Part shown: piece by piece, positions 1 through 9,132 of the stretch | Position numbering within the stretch: position 1 is the stretch's first letter | How the letters are laid out: the number at the start of each line of letters is the position of its first letter | Assembly (NCBI RefSeq): GCF_000011565.2 | Contig: NC_005861.2 | Location: 868,001-932,000, forward strand | Direction of reading: 5' to 3' | Source of the DNA: Candidatus Protochlamydia amoebophila UWE25 | Lineage (GTDB): Bacteria > Chlamydiota > Chlamydiia > Chlamydiales > Parachlamydiaceae | DNA length: 64,000 bases | Notes under the pieces: generated by a model | Database searches by the model: none | Seen by the model: only the letters and a program-made list of their open reading frames with translations | Told to the model about the DNA's origin: nothing | Made by a program: the position numbers and the translations under genes

Positions 1-1
1 G

Positions 2-1000
2 CAAATTTTGAGTTGGATTTATCAAAAAGGGGTTTTGTCTTGGGATAAAATGTCTAATTTAAGCCAATCTTTACGAGAAAAACTAGCGAAGCATATTAGA
101 TTACCCGTTTTAGAATTAGTGCGTTATACTGAATCAATTGATCAAGAAACTATTAAATTCTTATGGCGTTTACGAGATGGAAATTTAGTAGAGTCTGTTT
201 TAATTTTATCCGGAATTCGTCGAACTGTTTGCGTGTCTTCTCAGGTAGGCTGCCCAGCTAAATGCGCCTTTTGTGCTTCTGGCCAGCAAGGTTTTTTTAG
301 AAATCTTAGGCCGACTGAAATTATTGAACAGATTTTGCAAATTAATGCTTGGCTTTCTAGCAAAGGAGAAAAAGTTTCGCATGTTGTTTATATGGGAATG
401 GGAGAGCCGCTTAAAAATTATGAATCTGTTGTTGCCTCCATTAGGGTATTAAGTCACCCTGACTTTTGTAATATTTCTCAAAGAAGAATCACAGTTTCTA
501 CAGTTGGAGTCGTGGAAGGTATCAAACGCTTATCTAAAGAGGGATTAAAGGTTAATTTAGTCCTATCTCTGCATGCTCCTAATCAACATATTCGTAAAAA
601 AATTATCCCCTATGCTCGAAAATATCCTTTAGAAGAAATATTAGAGTCAATGGATGAGTATGCTCAAAAAACTAAACGAGACATTACCTTCGAATACACT
701 TTACTAGCGGGCATTAATGATCATCCCGATCATGCTCATGAATTGGCACACTTATTGAAAGGGAAACAATGTACAGTTAATCTGATTCCTTATAACCCAA
801 TTCCAGGATTGCGGTTAAAGAGACCAGAGAAAAAAGCGATTAAACAGTTTCGAAGTGTCCTTTATGGGTCGCATATTGTCAATACATGCCGTTATACGAA
901 AGGAGACGATATTGGAGCGGCTTGCGGTCAACTTGCCTTACAAGAACGAGAGGGGCAAACAGGGCTTCCTATGTTAAAAGAAGTCGCATTTGGATCTTAA
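2..1000 (+). CDS. rlmN: 23S rRNA/tRNA adenine-C2 methyltransferase RlmN (5' end outside window)
   Basis: Radical-SAM methyltransferase that methylates C2 of an adenine in 23S rRNA and some tRNAs. Counting from the TTG at 8, the iron-sulfur motif CxxxCxxC sits at C82, C86 and C89, and the two methyl-transfer cysteines are C75 (in TVCVSSQVGC) and C306 (in AACGQLA). All key residues are present. The visible start is not the real one: the reading frame is open to the window edge, and the first residues (SWIYQKGV) match an internal RlmN segment that normally follows about 40 more residues. The true start therefore lies upstream of base 1. ATG at 50 is internal. Confidence 0.93.
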   Translation, partial: QILSWIYQKGVLSWDKMSNLSQSLREKLAKHIRLPVLELVRYTESIDQETIKFLWRLRDGNLVESVLILSGIRRTVCVSSQVGCPAKCAFCASGQQGFFRNLRPTEIIEQILQINAWLSSKGEKVSHVVYMGMGEPLKNYESVVASIRVLSHPDFCNISQRRITVSTVGVVEGIKRLSKEGLKVNLVLSLHAPNQHIRKKIIPYARKYPLEEILESMDEYAQKTKRDITFEYTLLAGINDHPDHAHELAHLLKGKQCTVNLIPYNPIPGLRLKRPEKKAIKQFRSVLYGSHIVNTCRYTKGDDIGAACGQLALQEREGQTGLPMLKEVAFGS

Positions 1001-1219
1001 ATGAACATGCTATACGGGAATATATATTTATATTTTCTAATTTGATATAATAAATACATATGCTAAAATAATATTGATGTATATTGGTATTAAGTTGGTT
1101 TTAAAAACTAACTAAAAAACAAAGTTTACAAACTCGGTTTGTCTATTTATGACTGAATTAAACAGCATTAGATAAAGCGAGAGGTTAATTTGATTTTTAA
1201 AATTTAATAAGTGGTTAAA

Positions 1220-1603
1220 ATGGATACTGGATTTGTTACACCAGATTGGTCAAACGCTCTTCCATCTTATGCACAAGATGAATATCTTCCTGCCATTAAA
1301 AAAGCCGGGAGAGAAGCTTTTGCTGAGTCAGCGTCTGACATTGATCAACCGTTAACATGCAAAGACAGTGTGTCAGCGTTTGCGGCAGAATCTTTATTCA
1401 ATCACCTAGAAGAAAATGTTTCTCCTCTAAAAGAACACTATTTTACTGTTGGAGTGAATTCAAAAGTAAATAATGTTCAGAAACAAGTCATTCATCCTAT
1501 GGAAGATGAGGCTAAAATCCAAGAAAAATTAACTGAAAGTCTCAATTCTCTTCAAAGTAGTTTTCAACAACTCGTTCAACAAATTAGGCAACAACAATTT
1601 TAA
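1220..1603 (+). CDS. Small protein of unknown function
   Basis: I do not recognise this protein. It has 127 residues from ATG at 1220; GTG at 1211 is an alternative start, and neither has a good ribosome-binding site. It is soluble-looking, has no signal peptide or membrane segment, and ends in a glutamine-rich stretch (FQQLVQQIRQQQ). It lies 11 bases upstream of uvrC on the same strand, so the two may be co-transcribed. A 200-base AT-rich gap separates it from rlmN. Confidence 0.6.
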   Translation: MDTGFVTPDWSNALPSYAQDEYLPAIKKAGREAFAESASDIDQPLTCKDSVSAFAAESLFNHLEENVSPLKEHYFTVGVNSKVNNVQKQVIHPMEDEAKIQEKLTESLNSLQSSFQQLVQQIRQQQF

Positions 1604-1614
1604 GGCCTTTTTGA

Positions 1615-3447
1615 ATGTCCTACGATCCCAAAAAAATTGACCTCTTTCCGACCCTGCCTGGCGTTTATTTAATGAAAAATGAAGAGGGAGAAGTTTTATA
1701 TGTCGGAAAAGCTAAGAATTTACGTCAAAGAGTGAAACAATATTTTGTTCCCGGTCGAGATGGGCGACTCATGATTCCCTACTTAGTGGCTAAAATTAAC
1801 TACATTGAAACGATTGTTGTCACATCGGAAAAAGAAGCCTTATTGCTTGAAAATAACCTTATTAAGCAGCATAAGCCTCGCTATAACGCTTTGTTAAAAG
1901 ACGATAAAAGCTATATTGCTCTCAAAATTAGCCAAAATGATGCATGGGCCACAGTTCGTTTAGTGCGTTACAAAGGTACACCGGAGCCAGATGGCCTTTA
2001 TTTCGGCCCTTATACTAGTGCACAAGCAGCTCGCCAAACATTAGATCTGTTAAATAGATTATTTCCTCTTAGACAGTGCTCTGATCAAGAATTTGCAAGG
2101 CGCACACGTCCTTGTTTACTCTATCAAATGAAGCGTTGTGTAGGCCCTTGTACACAAAAATGCACTAAAGGGGAGTATCAACAACATCTTGATCGAACAA
2201 TTAAGTTTCTAAGAGGACAAAATAAAGATGTTTTAAAAGATCTTTATGAAGAAATGCGTCTTTTATCAGAACAGTTAGAATTTGAAAAAGCCAACCATCT
2301 CTTACGAACCATTCGATATATTGAGAAAACAATTGAAAGTCAATATGTAGATCGCCCTTTAGGACATGATGCTGATGCGATAGGCTTATTTCGTTATGGA
2401 GAGCATGTGGTTGTGGTCCTCATGATATTTAGAGGAGGAAAACTTGTAGGATCTCGTCATTTTGAATTTGATAATATTATTGAAGAAGATCACGAATTGT
2501 TAACTTCTTTTCTTCTACAACATTATGAAGGCGCAACTGAAATTCCTTCAGAGATTTTATTGCCAAGTAAAATTTCTGATGAACATCCTGTGGAAGAAAT
2601 TTTGTCGGCAAGGCGGGAGCAAAAAGTTAATTTACAAATTCCTCAAAGAGGAGAAAAAAAAGCTTTAATTGAGATTGCTCAAAAAAACGCTGAGGCGTTA
2701 TTTAAAACGCAAAAAGATGAAGCCACATTACGTGAAAAAACATTATTAGAAATGCAAGAGTTGTTATTTCTCACCAATTATCCGACACGAATCGAGTGTT
2801 TTGATAATTCTAATATTGCTGGATCAGAACCCGTTTCTTCGATGGTTGCTTTTACCGATGGGCTTAAAGACAGTAAAAGATATCGCACCTATCGTTTAAA
2901 AATTGGTTCTAAGCCTGATGACTATGCGGCAATGTATGAAGTATTAACAAGGCGTTACAAGCGGGCAAAAGAAGAAAACGACATGCCAGATTTAGTGGTC
3001 GTGGATGGGGGAAAGGGGCAATTAAACATTGCGATTAAAGTGTTTGAAGAACTTAATATTACCGGAGTAGACCTCCTTGGGCTGGCGAAAGAAGCTGGTA
3101 GACACGATAAAGGGATGACGGCCGAACAAGTCTTTACCTGTTACCAAAAAGAGCCAATTCTTTTGAAGGCAAATTCTCCTATTTTATTTCTCCTCCAAAA
3201 AATTCGAGACGAAGCGCATCGCGTGGCCATTTCTTTTCACCGTAAAAGAAGATCAAAAAAAACACTCAAAAGTGCTTTAGACGATATCCCTGGTATTGGA
3301 CCTGCCAAAAGAAAAACTTTATTAACACATTTTGGAAGTTTAAAAAAAATTGAATTAGCCGCTGATGCAGAACTGCGTGAAGTAAAGGGAATTTCTGCCG
3401 CCAACATTGAAGCAATCCGCACATTCTTTCAAGGAAGAAAAGAGTGA
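1615..3447 (+). CDS. uvrC: Excinuclease ABC subunit C (UvrC)
   Basis: UvrC makes the two incisions around DNA lesions in nucleotide excision repair together with UvrA and UvrB. The 610 residues match the usual family length. Domains in order are an N-terminal GIY-YIG nuclease (LPGVYLMKNEEGEVLYVGKA, about residues 13-32), a cysteine-containing middle, a UVR helical motif near 205-235, an RNase H-like nuclease half (FDNSNIAGSEPVSSMVAF and VVVDGGKGQLNIA) and C-terminal helix-hairpin-helix motifs (DIPGIGPAKRKTLLTHFGS). ATG at 1615 has a weak AAGG about 10 bases upstream. The gene appears complete. Confidence 0.97.
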   Translation: MSYDPKKIDLFPTLPGVYLMKNEEGEVLYVGKAKNLRQRVKQYFVPGRDGRLMIPYLVAKINYIETIVVTSEKEALLLENNLIKQHKPRYNALLKDDKSYIALKISQNDAWATVRLVRYKGTPEPDGLYFGPYTSAQAARQTLDLLNRLFPLRQCSDQEFARRTRPCLLYQMKRCVGPCTQKCTKGEYQQHLDRTIKFLRGQNKDVLKDLYEEMRLLSEQLEFEKANHLLRTIRYIEKTIESQYVDRPLGHDADAIGLFRYGEHVVVVLMIFRGGKLVGSRHFEFDNIIEEDHELLTSFLLQHYEGATEIPSEILLPSKISDEHPVEEILSARREQKVNLQIPQRGEKKALIEIAQKNAEALFKTQKDEATLREKTLLEMQELLFLTNYPTRIECFDNSNIAGSEPVSSMVAFTDGLKDSKRYRTYRLKIGSKPDDYAAMYEVLTRRYKRAKEENDMPDLVVVDGGKGQLNIAIKVFEELNITGVDLLGLAKEAGRHDKGMTAEQVFTCYQKEPILLKANSPILFLLQKIRDEAHRVAISFHRKRRSKKTLKSALDDIPGIGPAKRKTLLTHFGSLKKIELAADAELREVKGISAANIEAIRTFFQGRKE

Positions 3448-3883
3448 TTCATTAAAAGAGCGCGGTAAGCGTATTTATTTTAAATCCAATCTTTTTAAAT
3501 AGATTTTTTAGCTGACTTTAGGCGTATTTGCATAAAAAAATCTCAATTTTACCTAAATGATTAGTAGGAACAACTTTTTATTTTTTAAAAAAATATAACT
3601 CACTAACTAGGCTTTAAAAAAATAAATATTTTTAACAAATAAAATTTATTTTTAGAATTAGAGTGTAATGAAACAATAAAATTATTTAAGTATTTTACGC
3701 TTTGGCTATGGCTCGCTCTATAGTTCGCCTAAATTTATAGATTCAAGAACGCTATGAATTTCAGACAAATTTACTTATGACTACAGATAAAAAAGACCAT
3801 GAATTTCAGACAAAATAATTGTAGCTCTTAGCGAAAATTTGATCTAACTATCTAGACAGCTATTTTGTCTGAGACTCACTAAG
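3448..3883. other. Intergenic AT-rich gap with a short repeated phrase
   Basis: The 436 bases between uvrC and the convergent minus-strand gene contain no supported gene. The phrase atgaatttcagacaaa occurs twice about 43 bases apart (near 3754 and 3798). I see no convincing terminator hairpin followed by a T run. Confidence 0.5.
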
Positions 3884-4417
3884 CTAAGTGTCTTGTCTGT
3901 CTTCAGGAGGAAAATATAAAACTATAGTTCCAAGATCTTTATAATATGCATTATAATGTGTGGTTGAAGCTATCTGTTCTTTATCGGGCATGCGATTAAA
4001 TTTTTCTTGATATTGAGAAGCTGTATAGTAATTAAAAGTTTTATTATCAGATTTCCAATAAAAATGAGGGCCATATCCACCTTCTCTAAGCATTCCAATA
4101 TTATCTTGCAGATAGCAAAAAAATCTCGTCAGGAACCATTTTCGTGATAACCTTTTATCATTATCTTGATAAATCTGATTAATTTTAGATGCAATTTTTT
4201 TACCTGCATTTCTTTCTTCCTCCGTATATTCGAATCTCGTTTTTTCCATCAGCTCAATAACGCGTCTGGCTAAAATGTCAATGTGGAATCTATCTGAGCT
4301 TTCGGAAAAATAAACGTAACGAGTGCCCCAGAAGGTAATACCTTCTTTAACGTGTTCTATAACTGGTTCTAATTCAACAAATTTATCTGTTTGATATAAA
4401 CTATTTTCTAAATGCAT
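3884..4417 (-). CDS. Unrecognised protein, last gene of a three-gene cluster
   Basis: This 177-residue protein is rich in Tyr, Phe and charged residues, with no signal peptide and no membrane segment. I recognise no domain. ATG at 4417 is the only good start in this frame and has no clear ribosome-binding site, which fits translation coupled to the gene 34 bases upstream. It is probably the third member of the minus-strand group 6277-3884. A cognate partner of the larger protein is possible but not shown. Confidence 0.6.
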   Translation of the reverse strand: MHLENSLYQTDKFVELEPVIEHVKEGITFWGTRYVYFSESSDRFHIDILARRVIELMEKTRFEYTEEERNAGKKIASKINQIYQDNDKRLSRKWFLTRFFCYLQDNIGMLREGGYGPHFYWKSDNKTFNYYTASQYQEKFNRMPDKEQIASTTHYNAYYKDLGTIVLYFPPEDRQDT

Positions 4418-4451
4418 GTGCTTGATCCATTAAATTTTTATTTTGATAATT

Positions 4452-5795
4452 TTAAAGGGATACCCCAACTTTTTCGTTAAAATAATACTCAGGTGGTTTT
4501 GTATACAATTTAGCTAAGGCAGCAAGATTTTCAAAAGCACTTTTTTCTAGTTGAATATCTAACAAACGTAATTTTTTCCGCGCCCAATCCAGACAATTCG
4601 AATTTCCTCCCATTATAGAACTTTCGCCGCAGTAGGAATAAGGAATAACAACCCGATTCCTGTCTTCTTCATCAATGATATCAATGACTTTTTGGACTTC
4701 TTCACTTTGTTTCATCCAAATTACAGATCGTGTTTGAAATTCAACTTTTTTAACATCCCTATTAAGTCGTACTCTTAAACCAGTAAATTCGCCAAGTTTT
4801 GCAAAATAGTTGCCTTCTGTTATCCCTTCAAAGCAAATTAGTGCATGATTACCAAGTATTCCATTATTAGTAATCAAAGTGACAGCCCATTGAAACGAAC
4901 TTACCCTTACTCGTTCATCAAGCTGACTTGGAGCGTTATAAGGTTCTATTTCAACTGTAAAATTCACATTCTTTAATTGTTCTTCTATCTTAGTGAATTC
5001 AGCACTATATCTATCCCTTTGAATTTTAATTCTATTCTTATATTCCCTAAAGTTGCGATAAGAGTTATGAGCTGCTCGTATAGTCGCTAATATACTAAAT
5101 AGGGCAGCGTTACTAGGAGAAAAAAGCAAAGTCCCTAAACTAACAATGGATCCTACAGCTGTATTTACAATTACAGCATCTTTAACTGATTCAAATTCTT
5201 TTTCTTCAATAATTTGCCAAACTGCAATTTCTTTTGCTAATTTTTTATGGTCTGAGCAATTAAAAACAGTAAAAAATTTACTAAAAAATTTGCTTTGTTC
5301 TTCTAAACTTAGTCCTTCTCTTACTGTTTTAACCTTATGCACAGTTTCCATGCTGCATTGACTAGAACATGTTATGCGCTCAACCGGAACCTGAATACTT
5401 ATTTTCAAGTTTTTATAAAATAATTGCCAAACAAAATCATTTTTTCTACGTAGCAAAGTAATCTCTTTCTTGCCAAATGTTTGTGTTAAAATTGGCTTCG
5501 AAAAACTTATAGTATTATCATCTTCTAAGGCGGCTTTACACTCAAAAACGTAAGAGATGGTGTTTTTTTTTGAAATTTGTTCAGCTTCTGGTTGCAGCTT
5601 TAAAATATCAGTTGTGATTTTTTTACCAGCAGCGTCACAAGTTTTGCATTTCAACTGATCATCTTTCGTAAATAAGCTAATCTTTTTTTCATTGACTGTC
5701 CAAAAATTACGAACTTTCCAATCGCTATTGATATCTATTTTTATCTCATCATTAATACGCAAGAAACAGGGATTATGATTATGTGTCACATACAT
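4452..5795 (-). CDS. Unrecognised protein with possible papain-like His/Cys site
   Basis: This protein has 447 residues from ATG at 5795, chosen because AAGGAG lies at 5805-5810, nine bases upstream. An in-frame GTG at 5855 has no such site. The first 200 residues look beta-rich, with several cysteines including a CxxC. About residues 205-245 contain a hydrophobic stretch (VNTAVGSIVSLGTLLFSPSN) that may span or insert in a membrane, followed by charged helix. The C-terminal third has GNHALICFEG (His about 317) and GGNSNCLDWARKKL (Cys about 401). This His-then-NCxxW order is seen in permuted papain-fold (NlpC/P60 and LRAT-like) proteins. The match is by eye and the function is unproven. Confidence 0.65.
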   Translation of the reverse strand: MYVTHNHNPCFLRINDEIKIDINSDWKVRNFWTVNEKKISLFTKDDQLKCKTCDAAGKKITTDILKLQPEAEQISKKNTISYVFECKAALEDDNTISFSKPILTQTFGKKEITLLRRKNDFVWQLFYKNLKISIQVPVERITCSSQCSMETVHKVKTVREGLSLEEQSKFFSKFFTVFNCSDHKKLAKEIAVWQIIEEKEFESVKDAVIVNTAVGSIVSLGTLLFSPSNAALFSILATIRAAHNSYRNFREYKNRIKIQRDRYSAEFTKIEEQLKNVNFTVEIEPYNAPSQLDERVRVSSFQWAVTLITNNGILGNHALICFEGITEGNYFAKLGEFTGLRVRLNRDVKKVEFQTRSVIWMKQSEEVQKVIDIIDEEDRNRVVIPYSYCGESSIMGGNSNCLDWARKKLRLLDIQLEKSAFENLAALAKLYTKPPEYYFNEKVGVSL

Positions 5796-5866
5796 GAAAA
5801 ATTTCTCCTTATCATCATGAACCTTTGCCTGAAAGGCAAAGGTTTCTTTTATCACGGTTTATTAAT

Positions 5867-6277
5867 TTAGCATTGTTTAGGGAAGAGCCAGTGAAAAAAA
5901 GACTTTGTAGAGTCTACTGACTTACCAGTACTTTTTTTTAAAACTTCTTTTGAAACTTCTGCTGTCAACTCTATTACTGAAGGGAGAGAATTTTTAACAT
6001 GATTTTTAGCCGCACCTACACAACCATCAATACATGGATCTGTAAGATTTCCAACTGAAGGAACATGTTTTTTTACTGAGGCTTTTATAGTTGATCCAAC
6101 CGCATCAGCTGATTTATCAATTGCTGTATCTACGTTTGTTTGTAAACTTGTTTTAACAATAGTTGTGGCGTGATTAACAACTTTGTCAGTAACTTCATTT
6201 GCATGAGTTTTTACAGAATCAGTGTCGAAGAAGACGACTGAAAAGTTTTTAGATTCATTACATATAGATGGGGACAT
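5867..6277 (-). CDS. Small unrecognised protein, first gene of the three-gene cluster
   Basis: This protein has 136 residues from ATG at 6277, which is preceded by AGGAG with correct spacing. An upstream in-frame ATG at 6310 lacks a ribosome-binding site. The sequence is low in aromatics and rich in Val, Ser, Thr and Lys (for example VSKEVLKKSTGKSVDSTK), suggesting an amphipathic helical protein. It has no signal peptide. It precedes the 447-residue gene by about 70 bases on the same strand and probably shares its promoter. No family is recognised. Confidence 0.6.
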   Translation of the reverse strand: MSPSICNESKNFSVVFFDTDSVKTHANEVTDKVVNHATTIVKTSLQTNVDTAIDKSADAVGSTIKASVKKHVPSVGNLTDPCIDGCVGAAKNHVKNSLPSVIELTAEVSKEVLKKSTGKSVDSTKSFFHWLFPKQC

Positions 6278-6669
6278 ATTATCTCCTAATTTAAAAGTTA
6301 ATAAAAACATTAATAATTTTAGATGTTTGATTAATTAAAATCAATTGCAATTTAATAACAATTTTAATTTATTTGTATAAAAAAATAATGTAATTAATAT
6401 TTATTTATTTAATTTAATTATTTTTTAAATAAATATTTATTTATATTTTTTTAATACTTTTAATTTATTTCTAGAAATAACTAAATGTACACTAGCATTT
6501 TTGAGGGTGTTTACTATCTGATAAACCATAAAACTTTGATGAGTTAAATGAGCTCACCTGTACTCAATAATTTTGGACCTATAAAATAAATTCGATTGAT
6601 ATTCACAAAGAAACATTTTTTTCGTTGCTGAAAATAGAAAGACTTCTATATAGTTGCGCTTCACTCGAT
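6278..6669. other. AT-rich divergent intergenic region
   Basis: This gap separates the minus-strand trio from tRNA-Val. It is very AT-rich and contains a 12-base inverted repeat (aatatttattta / taaataaatatt, near 6399-6440) that could simply reflect composition. The tRNA promoter candidate lies at its right end. I see no gene in it. Confidence 0.5.
6625..6654 (+). promoter_or_regulatory. Candidate promoter of tRNA-Val
   Basis: TTGCTG at 6625-6630 and TATAGT at 6649-6654 resemble a major-sigma -35 and -10 pair with an 18-base spacer (16 if TATATA at 6647 is the -10). The tRNA begins 15 bases after the -10. This is an inference from consensus only. Confidence 0.4.
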
Positions 6670-6743
6670 GAGATATTAGCTCAGTTGGTTAGAGCGCCAC
6701 GTTGACATCGTGGAGGTCAGCTGTTCGAGTCAGCTATATCTCA
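6670..6743 (+). tRNA. tRNA-Val (anticodon GAC)
   Basis: The sequence folds as a complete cloverleaf. The 7-bp acceptor stem is GAGATAT/ATATCTC, the D arm is GCTC...GAGC, and the anticodon stem is CCACG/CGTGG around the loop TTGACAT (anticodon GAC, Val). The T arm is AGCTG TTCGAGT CAGCT and the discriminator base is A. The CCA end is not encoded. The thrS-like gene starts 20 bases downstream. Confidence 0.95.
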
Positions 6744-6762
6744 ATCTCATTTAAAATCAATT

Positions 6763-8526
6763 ATGCCTTTTCTTCATTCAAACAAATCTTTACGTATTCA
6801 ACGCCGTTCGGTGGCAGAGCTCTTGGCTTCTGTTGTTTCTCAGCTTTTTCCTGGAGTATACTTAATGGGGGGAGGAGAGACTTCATACGGGTTTTATTAT
6901 GATTTCATTTTCCAACAAAAAGTCGATAATAACCTTGTTTCTCTGATTGAAGTTCACTTAAAAACTTTAATTAAAGAAAATCATCCTATCCAAGCTTTAA
7001 GTATGATGCGTGAAAATGCGCAGGCTTTATTTGACCATCATGATCAACCTTTTTTAGCTGAGTTAGCAGGAGAAAAAGAGGAAAATATTGTTGAAATATT
7101 ACAATTCAAACAATTTTATGGACTCTGCTCTTTTCCACTTATTTCTTCGACAGAAGAAATTGGCGTGGTTAAACTCTTAGAGTTGGACTTTCGACAGGAA
7201 GAGAGAGAAGGGGAAACTTTGGTTGTGACACGCTTGTTGGGTACTTCTTTTCCAGATAATCAAAAACTCAAGCAATTTTTAAAGCTATACGATAGCTATC
7301 GAAAAAAGAAAGATCATCGACAATTAGGAAGTGATTTAAATTTATTTAGTTTTCCAGAGAAATTAACGGCGTTAGAATGTGTTTGGCATCCTAAGGGAAA
7401 CCTTTTGTTGATGCTTTTAAAAGAGTGGGTAACCAAAGAATTTTCTAAAATCGGGAAATGGGAACCTGTTAATACTCCTTATGTGGTTAATTCTCATTTT
7501 TTTAAATTCAATGTGGATTATTTACCGACTGTTGAGATGGGAACAGAGGAATATGTTTTTAGTCCATCTCCTTTGATTCAGCATCATTATCTTTTTAAAC
7601 GCAAAAAGAAAGATTCTAGTGACTTACCTATTCATTTTTTTGAATGGGCGAAAAAATATGTCCTATCAACTCATCCTTTAAAAGAAGGATTATTCAATGC
7701 CGTTGGTTGGAGTGGAGATTTTTCTACGATCTTTTCTTCAGATGAACAACTTAACCAAGAATTCATTTCTTCCTTGCAATTCATTGAACAAATCATTAGA
7801 ATCTTTGGTTTTGAAGCCCGTTGGTGTCTTGTCACTTCGAGACAAAAAAGTTTTAAATTTAGGCAAGAAAAGGCTGCAATTGATCGGATTGAGAAAATCC
7901 TTTCTCTTTGTACTTTATCTTATCCTTTGCAAGATGAACACTTCGAAAGTGATTGTTTAGAAGGACCCCGACTAGAACTCAGAGTAGCTGATGAAATTGG
8001 TCGGGAATGGGTTATATCGGCGTTGACTCTTATTTCTATTCACTATTTGAAGAAAGATAAGACTGAAAAGCAAGAAAACGAAATAACGATTCCATTTGTT
8101 ATAGTAAGGCAAATATGGGAATCACTAGATCGTTTGATAGCTTTATTAATTGAACGCTTTGAAGGTAGCTTTCCTTTATGGTTAGCTCCTGAACAAGTAA
8201 GAATTTTAGCAGTTGGAGAGGGCAGCCTCTCTTATGCAAGGCAAATTGAAACTCGCTGTCGTTCTCAAGGATTGAGAGTCGGAGTTGATTTTAAAAAATC
8301 GACTAAGTTAGGCGAAAAAATACACTTGGCGGAAAAAGAAAAAGTTCCTTATCTCCTAATTATTGGAGAGCAAGAAATTAAGCGAAATGCGATAACCTTC
8401 CGATCAGTTGAAAAGCCTGGAAAAAGCGAATCAATTAGATTAGAGGAATTTTTAGAACAAATACGCCAAAAATGTGTTTGTCCAACAGTGTTGGATAATA
8501 ACTATGAAGAGGAGAGACTAGATTAG
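6763..8526 (+). CDS. Catalytically degenerate threonyl-tRNA synthetase paralog
   Basis: The 587 residues align by eye along the ThrRS chain: GFYYDF of the second domain, the linker RLLGTSF...KDHRQLGSDLNLF, the motif 3 region with DRLIALLIERFEGSFPLWLAPEQV, and an anticodon-binding end with VPYLLIIGEQEI. The catalytic parts are gone. The editing HxxxH is RRSVAELL. The editing CxGPH is CSFPL. The zinc-binding NCPGH is SPSPLIQH. Motif 2 (RNE...GL) is not seen, and the motif 3 zinc His is Val. The N-terminal TGS domain is also missing. It occupies the place thrS has before infC in gammaproteobacteria, ending one base before the infC start. It is probably not a synthetase; a regulatory or RNA-binding role is only a guess. 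The start is ATG at 6763, without a strong binding site. Confidence 0.85.
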   Translation: MPFLHSNKSLRIQRRSVAELLASVVSQLFPGVYLMGGGETSYGFYYDFIFQQKVDNNLVSLIEVHLKTLIKENHPIQALSMMRENAQALFDHHDQPFLAELAGEKEENIVEILQFKQFYGLCSFPLISSTEEIGVVKLLELDFRQEEREGETLVVTRLLGTSFPDNQKLKQFLKLYDSYRKKKDHRQLGSDLNLFSFPEKLTALECVWHPKGNLLLMLLKEWVTKEFSKIGKWEPVNTPYVVNSHFFKFNVDYLPTVEMGTEEYVFSPSPLIQHHYLFKRKKKDSSDLPIHFFEWAKKYVLSTHPLKEGLFNAVGWSGDFSTIFSSDEQLNQEFISSLQFIEQIIRIFGFEARWCLVTSRQKSFKFRQEKAAIDRIEKILSLCTLSYPLQDEHFESDCLEGPRLELRVADEIGREWVISALTLISIHYLKKDKTEKQENEITIPFVIVRQIWESLDRLIALLIERFEGSFPLWLAPEQVRILAVGEGSLSYARQIETRCRSQGLRVGVDFKKSTKLGEKIHLAEKEKVPYLLIIGEQEIKRNAITFRSVEKPGKSESIRLEEFLEQIRQKCVCPTVLDNNYEEERLD

Positions 8527-8527
8527 C

Positions 8528-9082
8528 TTGAAAGTTAATAGAGAAATACGAGCTCCAAAAGTTCGAGTCATTGATCATTTAGGTGAACAAGTAGGGATTA
8601 TTCCCTTATATGAAGCCTTGGCAATGGCCGAAGAACACGGATTAGACCTAGTTGAAATTGTTCCAGGGTCCAGCCCTCCCGTTTGTAAAGTCATGAATTT
8701 TGGAAAATTCCGTTATGACCAAAGTAAACGAGAGAAGGAAAATAAAAAGGCTCAACATCAAATTAAGGTAAAAGAAATTAAGCTTAAGCCAAATATTGAT
8801 GTTCATGACCTTGAAACAAAAACAAGACATGCCCGAGACTTTTTAGCAAGTGGTAACAAAGTTAAAGTCACTTGTACATTTCGTGGGCGAGAAATGATGC
8901 ACCCAGAGATTGGAGAGAAAATCGTTCGAGAGATGTGTCAGGAACTAGAAGATATTTCAACGCCTGAATCACCTGCGAAAATGATGGGACGCATGCTGCT
9001 TGTTGTTTTAGCCCCTGGAGGAAAAAAGAAAAAAGAGGGAGTCAAATCAAGTGGTGGGACTGAAGAGTCTACTACCAACTAG
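8528..9082 (+). CDS. infC: Translation initiation factor IF-3, UUG start
   Basis: IF-3 binds the 30S subunit, prevents premature joining of 50S and discriminates against non-AUG start codons. The 184 residues show the N-terminal domain (VNREIRAPKVRVID, then LVEIVPGSSPPVCKVMNFGKF), a lysine-rich linker and the C-terminal domain (VKEIKLKPNIDVHDLETK, then FRGREMMHPEIGE), plus a lysine/serine tail. The start must be TTG at 8528, since no ATG precedes the conserved KVNREIR. GGAG at 8511-8514 lies 13 bases upstream, a long spacing. A non-AUG start on infC is the classical device by which IF-3 limits its own synthesis. Confidence 0.96.
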   Translation: MKVNREIRAPKVRVIDHLGEQVGIIPLYEALAMAEEHGLDLVEIVPGSSPPVCKVMNFGKFRYDQSKREKENKKAQHQIKVKEIKLKPNIDVHDLETKTRHARDFLASGNKVKVTCTFRGREMMHPEIGEKIVREMCQELEDISTPESPAKMMGRMLLVVLAPGGKKKKEGVKSSGGTEESTTN

Positions 9083-9132
9083 ACGTAATAACTTCCTCAC
9101 TGAAGAGATTTAACAATTTAGGAGAAAAGACA

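Noticed and set aside
6763-8526. Functional thrS
   Set aside because: The editing, zinc-binding and motif 2 residues are missing, so normal threonylation is not credible.
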